A stretch of 64,000 nt of DNA. It comes from Epiperipatus broadwayi (lineage: Eukaryota > Onychophora > Udeonychophora > Euonychophora > Peripatidae). Location: positions 2,852,001 to 2,916,000 of the forward strand of contig JAQFVV010012420.1 in assembly GCA_028023455.1 (NCBI GenBank), in the 5' to 3' direction. Both the position numbers and the translations under genes were made by a program. The notes beneath the pieces are model-generated. The model was given only the letters and a program-made list of their open reading frames with translations, searched no databases and had not been told where the DNA came from. Positions 26,700 to 36,946 of the stretch are shown here, one piece after another (positions within the stretch are counted from its first letter, which is position 1; each line of letters begins with the position of its first letter).

Positions 26700-27360
26700 C
26701 TTAATGATAGCTGAATTTGACTTATACTTTGCCAAACACTACTTTTATAAAATAAATTATGGATTGAGATAGAATTTAATTTTATATTCAAAAAATAAAA
26801 AAAATAATAAAATTATATATAAGTTAAAGGAATACAGACATTGATTAATATTATTATATATATATTAAACAAGAATGAATATAAAATTCTATAAAATAGT
26901 CAAGAACATAAAAATTAAAAAATCTACAGTTTAGTGCCACATTTTTTTAGCCAATATAAGACAGATGTCTATAAAGAATTTAAAAGTGATAATAACAAAT
27001 AATCATATTTTGCTTGCACAATAGAAATGAAATTCAAAAAGTGACATAAAAAACCCTGATCTTTGTGAAATTATACTCTAAATAGAACAATTAATATGCC
27101 CTTTTTAATATATATATAAATTAACAGTAAATGCAATATTATAGTCTAAATTCTTTTGTAGCACTTTCGATTATGCAGTAATCCTCATCAGCTTTAACTG
27201 AATTTCAAATTTTTTAAACTTAATGTTAAGTATATTTCCAAAAGCTGTGTATGGCTGTATTCACAACTTTCCTATTAATAACATCATTCTTATATTTATC
27301 AATTAATATTGCCTCTTTAATTTTCCTCTTTTTATGATTTTATAATGGGTATTGTATTTT
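26700..27360. other. AT-rich stretch, no genes seen
   Basis: Only AT-rich sequence and short A runs are visible. Confidence 0.5.
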
Positions 27361-27368
27361 ACATATAT

Positions 27369-27717
27369 ATAAAAATGAATAACCATAAAGCAATACAATA
27401 CTCGATTAAACCCAAAATTTTACCAAAATCCTTACACAACCATGGATTCATCTACTATGAATAGATCTTCTCAAGTGAAAATCAAACTAAAGGAAATAAT
27501 ATATATATATAAACAAAAACATTCCCATAATTCATTTCAAATTCTACCTCCCCTTAATATCAAAAGAAGTCTTCATAAGATTGATAGCCTCAGAATCAAG
27601 AAGTTTTATTATCAAAGTCTCATTTATTCTTCTTTTTAACCATGGTTGTGTAAGGATTTTGGTAAAATTTTGGATTTAATGTAGTATTGTATTGTTTTAT
27701 GGCTATGCATTTTTATT
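27369..27717. repeat. PLE-type unit with inverted ends, family B
   Basis: The arm at 27,369-27,446 is inverted relative to 27,640-27,717 (both contain the AACCATGG and TTTTGGTAAAATTTT words). The centre of about 190 bases has an open frame with RSLHKIDSLRIKKFYYQ, similar to a decayed stretch at 9.03-9.1 kb. Its minus strand (27,473-27,446) carries CTTGAGA, an ATCTA/TAGAT hairpin and GAATC, the family's hammerhead-like motif. Confidence 0.55.
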
Positions 27718-27763
27718 TTTGCTAGTATAGTGTTAGGCAGTTTTGGTTTTTGTATGTATATAT

Positions 27764-29321
27764 TGTACCTATATTGATATAGGCACATATAATTTTATCT
27801 AAAATTATATTATTAAAATAATCATTCATAAAAGAAAAGATAAAATTAAACGTTGAAGAGTTTATTGCGGTTTGTTTTGGAAAAAAGATAGGAATTAAAT
27901 AGTTTTCTAGCGTTAGTTTTTGAAATAAAACAAAAAAGCTACAATTGATTAATCAAAAGGGGGGAGGGGGAGTCTTGGTTTGAGAAATGAAACTAAGAGT
28001 TGTAAAAGGAAGTAAAGAGTTTTTATTAGTATTCGTAAAAATATAATTTGAAAAAGTTAAAACATACAAATCTCTTTTCATTCAAGTTTAATTAAAGAAA
28101 AAATAATGTTAAAACTAAATAGTAAATTGTATTAAAAATATATGTGCGTATATATGTGCGATTTGTAAATAAATAAAATGTATGTGAAATAAAAGAAGAT
28201 TATCATTAAAAACACGGCAATGGCTATTAATAAAATAAAACAACACGTTTTATTGCATGGCTATTACTAATTAAGCAATCTTCCAAAACACGTTTATCAA
28301 ATGATTACATTGAGAATTTGACAACAGATCTTTGCCGGAGGATATGAGAAAAGACAACAAGGTGCATTGGTATAAATAGACCTGAATTTTTTATCGGACA
28401 ATTCATTCCACAAATTAGTTGAGACAATCAGTTCACAAAGTAATTGAGTAGTGCAGTTCAGAAATTAATTGAGCAGTTAACAAACAAAGTGCAGTGTTGA
28501 GAAGATCTTGGGAACGCACGTTTATCTCCAGCCCAGATGTCTGAGAAAACAGCAGATCTGCCCGTGAAATAATGTCAGCTTAACATCTTAGAAAATCTCC
28601 GTCAGTATCTATTTGTCTCCGATGGTAATAATCGTGAAAATCAGGAAACTCAGCAAGGAAATGTCCCAGCCGGCTGGAAGCATTCATACTGGAACCATTC
28701 ATACTGGAAGAAACAACAAACAAGAAGAAAACAAAGTGTTAAATCTACGTTCAAAATCCTAGGTAAAACATTTGCTTATTTTCGTTTATACTGTAATAGC
28801 CATTGCATTTCATTAATTCGTGCGAATCCTCCAAGAGTCTAATTATATGAACTCGATATCATACATAAATGAACTATTGATGTGTGTGATTAAATTTCAA
28901 ATGCTATGTAGTCCTTTATTATCATTATTATGTGTGTACATGAGTTAATATGTGCGTGGTCATTATATCAATATTTATTAGTTAAATTAGAGTGTTTTGT
29001 TATTAAATCTATAGGAATGTTTAAACTATTTAGAAATGTTAATTTAAAATATGCGTGTGTTTTATTAGAATTATAAAATGTTTAAATTTAGTAAATAAAT
29101 GTTAGTTAATAAATTATCTTTAAAATTAAACTTTATTTGTCAGTCAATTCTTTTTATCAATTCTTTTTAACAAATTCTTTTATTAATTCTTTTAATCACT
29201 AATTAAGTATAATCTATTAGTGATTACAAACAACTGAGCTAGTCGTGGATTTAGGCGTTGAGTTAGTGGCCACTATTCAAAGTGCGTTGTCTATTCTTTT
29301 AGTATTCTTTTAGAATAAGCA
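27764..29321 (+). repeat. 5' LTR
   Basis: Begins TGTACC and, in the reading I prefer, ends AAGCA two bases before a TGGCGCCCG primer-binding-like site. It contains a TATA box at 28,371. The direct repeat itself continues to 29,523, so an alternative LTR end is there. Confidence 0.7.
28371..28378 (+). promoter_or_regulatory. LTR TATA box
   Basis: TATAAATA lies in both LTRs (second copy at 32,570-32,577) and is the most promoter-like site of the element. A transcription start would be expected about 30 bases downstream. Confidence 0.5.
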
Positions 29322-29323
29322 GC

Positions 29324-29341
29324 TGGCGCCCGTGTTTATAC
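29324..29341 (+). promoter_or_regulatory. Candidate primer-binding site
   Basis: TGGCGCCCGTGTTTATAC begins with the TGG complementary to a tRNA CCA end, and TGGCGCCC is a common start of primer-binding sites in LTR elements and retroviruses. It is also present after the second LTR (33,506), as part of the duplicated 200-bp leader. The cognate tRNA was not identified. Confidence 0.45.
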
Positions 29342-29887
29342 ACAAACAAAAAAAGTGCTTTGAACTTGGTGTTGAACTCAACAGCCAAGAAGAAGCTATG
29401 TCCTGGAAATGTAATGCTAGTTATATACTTTATAGCTATCGTTTGGGCATACATACTCTCCGAGTATGTTCTTCTCTGCCTAAGAGGCCGGTGTTTCGAA
29501 TGCACATATTCGAACACGGTTCAAATGGCTAGACCCAACCATGGGACTGAACTTCTCATAAATGACAGTTAATGAGGTACTTTGTTTCTTGTTTGAAAAT
29601 AAAAATCTAAAAAGTTAAATTACGTATGTAAAAGTGCTTTAATTTAAAAAAAAGAATTGACCGAAAACTTTTTTTTTTCGAAATGAAAAGAGATTTTGAC
29701 ATTTATGCTATCAAATCAGAGACAGCTGATATTTGGGCGGAGTTAAAGCATTAGATTGGGTAGAGAAAAGGACTAAAATGGTGGAGTTAGCGTAAGTTTC
29801 CGCCTTAGTAAGAAAAATAAATAAATAAGTCGTATTTAAATTTAGTTTAACATAAGCGCTAGTACTTTGAAATTGAAATTTTCGAAA

Positions 29888-30589
29888 ATGGATCCGAAAG
29901 AAAGCCCAATATATTTTAAAAATCCCCAGTTAGTGGAAAAAGAGAAAGAAGAAGTATCTGAGACACGAATGATGATGAAAATGATGATGAATATGATGCA
30001 AGAGTTTAAAGAAGAATTGTGTCAGAAATTTGAGCAAAGCCAACAAGAGCTCAAAGCAGAATTGAAGGCAGAAATTAGCCAGGTTAAAACAGAAATTAAA
30101 GAACTCAGAGCAGAAGTAAGAGAAATAAGATGTGAGATAACGGTAAAGATAGAGAAAAATCAAGAGATTGTAGAAGTAGATTTAGTTAAAGAAAGTAAAA
30201 AAGTTGAGGTCACGAAAGAGGTAGGAATTGAATTAGAATCAGATAGCGTTGTGACAGATAAAGTAGAAACTTATGTAGATCAAAAGGTAGAAAATAGTGT
30301 AAAAGAGTTTTTACAAAGAATTAAAAATAAAAGGTTTAAAGTAAACGTTCGCATTCGCTGTAGACGTAGATTTAAAACAAAGAGAAAGCGTAAGAAAAAA
30401 TATTCACGGTTAGAAAAAATACGGAGGTCTGTAAAGCTTAAAAGTTTTCTAATTTACAAGGCAGAAAATAGAACGGTAAGAGAAAGAGATAAAATAGATT
30501 TTAATCAAAAAATAGAAGTGAGAATATGGAGTATGATTTATATTATAAAATTAGTAGAAAGAAAATGGGAGCCACCTGACCAAGCATAA
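29888..30589 (+). CDS. Gag-like coiled-coil protein of the LTR element
   Basis: The first ATG of the frame at 29,888 gives 233 residues. Residues from about 30 to 110 are rich in Glu, Lys and Gln in heptad-like spacing and include a Met-rich patch, predicting a long coiled coil. The middle is acidic. Residues around 155-195 are very basic (Arg/Lys clusters), suggesting nucleic-acid binding. There is no CCHC knuckle. Position directly after the leader of an LTR element argues for a gag-derived protein, possibly truncated. It is followed by about 800 bases of A-rich sequence without coding signals. No homologue is recognised by name. Confidence 0.5.
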   Translation: MDPKESPIYFKNPQLVEKEKEEVSETRMMMKMMMNMMQEFKEELCQKFEQSQQELKAELKAEISQVKTEIKELRAEVREIRCEITVKIEKNQEIVEVDLVKESKKVEVTKEVGIELESDSVVTDKVETYVDQKVENSVKEFLQRIKNKRFKVNVRIRCRRRFKTKRKRKKKYSRLEKIRRSVKLKSFLIYKAENRTVRERDKIDFNQKIEVRIWSMIYIIKLVERKWEPPDQA

Positions 30590-30599
30590 TTGTCAGTAA

Positions 30600-31400
30600 A
30601 TCGAGCGGAATAATAAAATAAACAAAAGGGACCAGAAATGGACTATGAGTCTAATATAATTATTTTGACGTAGGTGAAAAGCCTGAATTAGAATTTCGCT
30701 ATTTAAAATGATGGATTGTTTTGTCAAATAATAATAACGGAGGCTTCGCAAAATAAAAGATTTTTTTTCTCCACGCACATATTAATTAAGGAAATGTTCG
30801 TAAATAAACAGTTCAAATAAATAAAAATCAATAAAATCAAGTTAAATAAATGGGTCAAATTAAGGATTTAGAAATAATGTTTGTAGAATTAAATAAATGA
30901 ATAAAATAACGGAAATACATAAAATAAAAACAAGTTAAATAAATAAGTATAATATATCTGTAGAAAATAAATAAAATATTCGTAGTAAAATAAAATAGTT
31001 TTTTGAATATATGCATGTTAAAATAAAAGTTTGTTTTGAATACCGTAAGTTAAGAAAAGGATGTAAATAAATTGTTTAAAATAATCAAGATAAAATAAAA
31101 AAAAAATCTCTAGTAAAATAATAATGAATGAATCATAATAAAGCAAAATAGTTTTTTTCTGAGTACACGCACGTTAATATATAAGTTAAAGTAATGGGTT
31201 AAAGTAATATTGTAATATAAATAAATATGTAAATTGATGTCTGTGATAGTTTAGAATAGTATTGTAAGTTAAATAAATATGTAAGATAATGTTCGTAATA
31301 GTTCAGAATAATATAAATAAATATGTTAAAGTAATGTTCATGTGTATTTAAAATAATATTGTAGGATTAGTGATAAATAATATAGAGTCAATCTAAGTTA
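30600..31400 (+). other. A-rich low-complexity interior of the LTR element
   Basis: Strand-asymmetric sequence dominated by AAATAAATA and AAAATAA words, with stops in every frame. It occupies the place where pol would be in an autonomous element. Confidence 0.6.
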
Positions 31401-31943
31401 TATTAGGAGTGTATAAGGGTTTGAATCTAATGGGAATGAGGGTAGTATAGAAGTGTTTTAGTTAAGGTTAAGTTTAAAGCTGTCGACTGGATAAATTCTA
31501 GTACCCATAACGGATTGGCCGGGATCATTCCTCTTTTAAAAAGTTCACTGGCAACAACCAGAGTAAGTCGTAAGTCACTTTTCAGGGGAAAATCCCCATA
31601 TCTCATACCTCATTTTCCAGGGCGTAAGTCGGAAATGGACAGTTGAAATTCCTGCCATTTGCAGCCACCTTTTCTTAGTCAAAGTCCGATCAAGAGAATC
31701 GGCAGCCGAAGCTTCGTTTATAAAAGATCCCTGTGCCACAAATTTAGTTTGTCCTCGTGGTCATTATCCAGGATGAACATTGTAAGCAATGTTACCAGCA
31801 TAGAAAGAAGAAAAGCATAATTGGAGATTGCCCTTAGCATGGAAAAGTAAAGATATCAAAAAAAAGCAAACTTAGAAGGAATAATAAATTAAGATTTAAT
31901 GTTGTCAGAGATAAAATGGTCAAAAATGACGCATTTTACTCTC
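31400..31943 (+). other. Non-coding 3' interior of the LTR element
   Basis: Less AT-rich than the preceding tract and without a long open frame. It could hold packaging or other cis signals, or a remnant of the pol/env end; no motif is recognisable. Confidence 0.4.
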
Positions 31944-31957
31944 AAAAGGAAGGACGG
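31944..31957 (+). promoter_or_regulatory. Polypurine tract
   Basis: AAAAGGAAGGACGG lies five bases before the TGTACC start of the second LTR. The intervening TGTAA may be the true start of the 3' LTR, with the 5' copy altered there. Confidence 0.6.
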
Positions 31958-31962
31958 TGTAA

Positions 31963-33503
31963 TGTACCTATATTGATATAGGCACATATAATTTTATCTA
32001 AAATTATATTATTAAAATAATCGTTCATAAAAGAAAACATAAAATTAAACGTTGAAGAGTTTATTGCGGTTTGTTTTGGAAAAAAGATAGGAATTAAATA
32101 GTTTTCTAGCGTTAGTTTTTGAAATAAAAAAAAAAGCTACAATTGATTAATCAAAAGGGGGGAGGGGGAGTCTTGGTTTGAGAAATGAAACTAAGAGTTG
32201 TAAAAGGAAGTAAAGAGTTTTTATTAGTATTCGTAAAAATATAATTTGAAAAAGTTAAAACATACAAATCTCTTTTCATTCAAGTTTAATTAAATAAAAA
32301 ATAACGTTAAAACTAAATAGTAAATTGTATTAAAAATATATGTGCGTATATATGTGCGATTTGTAAATAAATAAAATGTATGCGAAATAAAAGAAGATTA
32401 TCATTAAAAACACGGCAATGGCTATTAATAAAATAAAACAACACGTTTTATTGCATGGCTATTACTAATTAAGCAATCTTCCAAAACACGTTTATCAAAG
32501 GATTAATTGATAAAGAATTCCAACAACAGATATTTGCCGGAGGATATTGAAAAGAAAACACTTCATTGGTATAAATACTGAATATTTTATCGGACAATCA
32601 GTTGAGACAATCAGTTCACAAAGTAATTGAGTAGTGCAGTTCAGAAATTAATTGAGCAGTTAACAAACAAAGTGCAGTGTTGAGAAGATCTTGGGAACGC
32701 ATGTTTATCTCCAGCCCAGATGTCCGAGAAAACAGCAGATCTGCCCGTGAAATAATGTCAGCTTAACATCTTAGAAAATCTCCATCAGTATCTATTTGTC
32801 TCCGATGGTAATAATCGTGAAAATCAGGAAACTCAGCAAGGAAACGTCCCAGCCGGCTGGAAGCATTCATACTGGAACCATTCATACTGGAAGAAACAAC
32901 AAACAAGAAGAAAACAAAGTGTTAAATCTATGTTCAAAATCCTAGGTAAAACATTTGCTTATTTTCGTTTATACTGTAATAGCCATTGCATTTCATTAAT
33001 TCGTGCGAATCCTCCAAGAGTCTAATTATATGAACTCAATATCATACATAAATGAACTATTGATGTGTGTGATTAAATTTCAAATGCTATGTCGTCCTTT
33101 ATTATCATTATTATGTGTGCACATGAGTAATATGTGCGTGGTCATTATATCAATATTTATTAGTTAAATTAGAGTGTTTTGTTATTAAATCTATAGGAAT
33201 GTTTAAACTATTTAGAAATGTTAATTTAAAATATGCGTGTGTTTTATTAGAATTATAAAATGTTTAAATTTAGTAAATAAATGTTAGTTAATAAATTATC
33301 TTTAAAATTAAACTATATTTGTCGGTCAATTCTTTTTATCAATTCTTTTTAACAAATTCTTTTATTAATTCTTTTAATCACTAATTAAGTATAATCTATT
33401 AGTGATTACAAACAACTGAGCTAGTCATGGATTTAGGCGTTGAGTTAGTGGCCACTATTCAAAGTGCGTTGTCTATTCTTTTAGTATTCTTTTAGAATAA
33501 GCA
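31963..33503 (+). repeat. 3' LTR
   Basis: Near-identical to 27,764-29,321 with scattered substitutions and small indels, for example around 28,310-28,400 versus 32,500-32,580, where short segments differ. Confidence 0.75.
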
Positions 33504-33704
33504 GCTGGCGCCCGTGTTTATACACAAACAAAAAAGTGCTTTGAACTTGGTGTTGAACTCAACAGCCGAGAAGAAGCTATGTCCTGGAAATGTAATGCTA
33601 GTTATATACTTTATAGCTATCGTTTGGGCATACATGCTCTCCGAGTATGTTCTTCTCTGCCTAAGAGGCCGGTATTTCGAATACACATATTCGAACACGG
33701 TTCA
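33504..33704 (+). repeat. Duplicated leader after the 3' LTR
   Basis: About 200 bases repeat 29,322-29,523, including the primer-binding-like site, then stop at a (TA)n tract. If the LTR ends at 33,503, this is the start of a second, truncated internal region, as in a collapsed tandem array. Confidence 0.5.
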
Positions 33705-33709
33705 ATATA

Positions 33710-34470
33710 TATATATATAATTGCAACGAAGCTTAAATTAATTTCTGGCCTCTATTTAAAGTCTGTTTAAGCATTGCAGGATTTTTTCTAATTTTTTAAG
33801 CGTTACTTTTAATATCAGTTATTGACACACGCACCCCAAACATTCAAAAAGTTTACCTAATACACATTTTTTTGTTCAATTATCATAATTAGTGAAAAGA
33901 TTTGGTACTACTTGTCAAACTAGATCACAATCTAAAAACTTTTATATTCTCTGCTATATTTTTCAGAAAATCATAACTATTGTCTCCTGAAAATCACTAA
34001 TCAATTTGCTTTCTTTATTATATTTTTTGATCCAAAAATATCTTTTAGCATCTGTTTCATAATTTCATTACTTCTATAAATATCTATGATCACACATAAC
34101 AAAATTTAAAGAATATAAATGAATTGCTAACACTAAAAAGAGTAACATTAGGAAAAATATATACTGGAATTATTTTATACTTACACAACTTTAATTAAAT
34201 ATTTTCTCCATTAAATGTGAAAACAATAGATAAAAATATATGGAGATTCATTAAATTACTAATATTTTGTACTTGATTTGCTTGCTTTCTAAATAATATT
34301 TCAAAATTGATGTGAATGTTTTATGAGTTTTTAGATAATATCAATAAAATAGGATCGAAAAATAAAAATGTTCAATGACTTTTTTAAAAGAGATGAAAAT
34401 AAAAATTGGCATTAAAAAAAATCAGAAAAAATTAACAACAATAAACTTTTTGGCCAGACTACTTATATAG
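33710..34470. other. AT-rich stretch, no genes seen
   Basis: No supported gene or repeat apart from the (TA)n at its left edge. Confidence 0.5.
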
Positions 34471-34490
34471 ATAAAAACATAGTAGATAAA

Positions 34491-34967
34491 CATTTATTTT
34501 TAGCGCTGTTTCTAACCGTAATAAATTTAATCAGCCATTTTTAAAGCTATTGTGTGCTTTTCACGAGTGTTAAATAATAAATGAGTACTTCCACTTACAA
34601 CACAAGATATAGTATTTAGGAAAGAATAAAATGAATCCACTTATTCAATCCAACCCAAATGCTTATATATGGGCAAATCTTAAAATCTTAAGTACTGTAA
34701 GTGAAAGTGTGAGGATAGACTACTCACTTTAAACCACTGTTTACGATATCTGAATTAATGACGCCGACAGTGGTTTAAAGTGAGTAGTCTATCCTCACAC
34801 TTGCACTTACAGTACTTAAGATTTGCCCATATATAAGCATTTGGGTTGGATTGAATAAGTGGATTCATTTTATTCTTTCCTAAATACTATATCTTGTGTT
34901 GTAAGTGGAAGTACTCATTTATTATTTAACACTTGTGAAAAGCGCACTATAGCTTAAATGGCTGATT
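34491..34967. mobile_element. Near-perfect palindromic insertion, family H, with 18-bp TSD
   Basis: Arms 34,528-34,740 and 34,767-34,968 are inverted copies with few mismatches around a 26-base loop. The exact 18-mer AAAAACATAGTAGATAAA flanks the unit (34,473-34,490 and 34,968-34,985). The left side extends 37 bases beyond the arm, while the right arm stops at GGCTGATTA. Read outward on the minus strand, the left end gives CTGATTA then GAAAC about 15 bases later, then 20-odd bases to the edge. No coding capacity is seen. The layout fits a PLE-type insertion with an inverted 3' end. Confidence 0.8.
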
Positions 34968-34989
34968 AAAAACATAGTAGATAAAATTA

Positions 34990-36518
34990 ATCATAGAATG
35001 AAGCTTGGATAAAGACTTTTAGTTAGAAATAATTTAATGTTAGTAACAGAAAAGAAAGATTTTTAACAAATATTTTCTAGTAGTGCTTATTTATAGATCT
35101 AAGATTTAGCTCCTTAATGGAAGAGTAATACATGGATTAAACATCAAGCAAAGCAGCATTGGTAAATTAATAAGAAAAATAAAAACAAATATATTGCTAA
35201 AAATATCACTGAACAATCGATGAAAAACTGAAATCCTATAAGTCATGGAAAGAAAACGCATAAAGAATAAATTAGAAAAGAAAGTTTTTTTGAAAAAATA
35301 TAAAGAGAAAATGTGAATCAAAAAAGGTTCAAAAATAATCATGATGATATACAATTAAATAACATTTTTGTTTTACTTTCAGTTGAATATGTAGATCCCA
35401 AACTACTAACATACTTTAACTATTTCTATCCAATAATATTTTTCTCAATTTCCAGTATGTTTTTAAAGATTTTATTAGCAATCTTATCTTCATTATTATA
35501 TTTATTTGTGTTATTAATAAAATTTGCACAATTCTTTACAAATGTTAAAGAATCTAGTAAAAGAAATAATACAAAATTTAATTTCATATATATATATATC
35601 CAATCAGATGTACAGATTTATAGAATACTCCTTATTAAATGTAAACTTATATAAATTTTAAACCTTCATTTAATCTGAAGATTCAGAATACAGTATTCCT
35701 TTTTTTTCCATTTATATATATACTATAACTATCTTCCTATAATCTGAAGATTCAGAGTACAGTATTCCTTTTTTTTTCATTTATATATATACTTTAACTA
35801 TCTTCATTAGGTGATCTATAGTTTTTGAACATCTTATATTTCTATTACATTGATGATCTGAACATTATATTTAAGTAATGTAAATATGATTTTTTGTTTT
35901 TAACATATAAATGAATTAACAATCAATTGTGCATACAAAACACCATATTATTAATATATAACTTAACACAATACATGAAATAGTGCACTAGATATTGCAC
36001 TAAAAATAAATATTACCAATCAAGTTGATTGCAAATATTTTAGTGCAGTATTTAATTATTACATTATTACATATATAAAAATCTAATATATATATATATT
36101 GCAAAACTGGTAAAATTATAAGTTAAATGACCCTTGACTAAGTTTACATAAACCAATTACGCATTTAACTGATAATAAACTTCCAGAACAATTGTTTCAT
36201 GGTGTTCAACATTTTTCTTCTGCTATTCTCAGAATGAAAGTACAAAGACCTTTCCATATAATCTTCAAAATAAAGACTTATTACATTTTAAAGTACAAAC
36301 TAATCATAACATGACCTTTTTAAATATTAAGCACTTAAACATTCTGGCAAATTAGTCTAAGATAAATGAGAAAATGACCATCTTTAATATTGATTAATAA
36401 TCACTTTATCATAAACTAAATAAGTATATCTTTGCCTCAATCTAATTTATCATAAAAATTTAAATACATAATAAATAAGAAGACAATACCATTATGATTA
36501 TTTTACATTTTAAAAAAT
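34990..36518. other. AT-rich stretch, unresolved relic possible
   Basis: Frames around 35,100-35,650 are Lys/Asn- or Phe/Leu-rich and not convincing. A transposon relic at 34,990-35,360 is possible but I could not identify it. Confidence 0.4.
35671..35806 (+). repeat. Tandem duplication, 69-bp unit
   Basis: TAATCTGAAGATTCAGA starts at 35,671 and again at 35,740, each followed by CAGTATTCC, a T run and TTTATATATATACT. Two copies with few differences. Confidence 0.85.
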
Positions 36519-36661
36519 TAATAAGGCCTTTGTATTTTTCTGAAGGTTTGTGATGATGGTGTTCTAGCTGTATTTTTATATTGAACTATTTCCAACATCT
36601 AATATGTGTGTTGAATGTCTTCAGAAAAGTTTAATTTTAGTTAAATATTCCAAATGCATTC

Positions 36662-36772
36662 AACTGTTAGTAATATCACAGCAAACAAATGTTAGTAATA
36701 TCACAGCAAACAGGTTAGTATATGCACTAACTATTAGTAATATGACAGCAAACAGGTTAGTATATGCACAAT
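36662..36772 (-). repeat. Short tandem repeats in PLE 3' UTR, copy 1
   Basis: A unit of about 41 bases containing TTAGTAATATCACAGCAAAC and GGTTAGTATATGCAC is repeated nearly three times, the first unit shortened. Confidence 0.8.
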
Positions 36773-36837
36773 GTTTCAAGAGGTATTTTTCTCCCCTCTT
36801 CTTTAGGTGTTGCTGGCCTGACCAGTGACAGTACTAG

Positions 36838-36911
36838 CATGGGATTCGAACCTGGGTCCTTAGATTCTTGAATTTTTAAGGTAATGCTCCAACTAACTGA
36901 GCCATCCTGCC
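36838..36911 (-). ncRNA. tRNA-like block in PLE 3' UTR, copy 1
   Basis: On the minus strand GGATGGCTCAGTTAGTTGG (A box and D arm) precedes CCAGGTTCGAATCCC (B box) at near-tRNA spacing. The 3' acceptor strand does not pair with GGCAGGA, so this is not a functional tRNA gene. It starts about 36 bases after the PLE stop codon and is the same in both tandem copies, so it belongs to the element. It could act as an internal Pol III promoter or mark a captured SINE head. Confidence 0.65.
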
Positions 36912-36946
36912 AAAGGCAACAATATGTAGTAATTTCATATACTTAT

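Larger units (their letters stand above)
27764..33704 (+). mobile_element. LTR retrotransposon lacking a recognisable pol (LARD-like)
   Basis: Two long direct repeats that differ only at scattered positions (27,764-29,523 and 31,963-33,704) enclose about 2.4 kb with one gag-like frame. I see no protease, reverse transcriptase, RNase H or integrase motif in the interior, which fits a large non-autonomous LTR element. A purine tract ends just before the second repeat. ATAT flanks both outer ends, but the site is a TA microsatellite, so this is weak as a target duplication. The left flank is the tail of a family B repeat. High similarity of the repeats suggests recent insertion. Confidence 0.85.

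Noticed and set aside
29524-29545. Primer-binding site directly after GGTTCA (TGGCTAGACCC)
   Set aside because: It begins with TGG, but its complement does not resemble a tRNA T arm and acceptor; the TGGCGCCCG site upstream is the better candidate.
29332-29572. Overlapping open frames of about 70 codons within the LTR leader
   Set aside because: They occur on both strands of a repeated non-coding leader and are broken differently in the second copy.
36662-36772. CRISPR-like array
   Set aside because: The repeats of about 41 bp are directly tandem without unique spacers and lie in a eukaryotic retroelement.
36838-36911. Functional tRNA gene
   Set aside because: A and B boxes are good, but the 3' acceptor strand does not pair with the 5' GGCAGGA and the block is an integral part of a PLE repeat.
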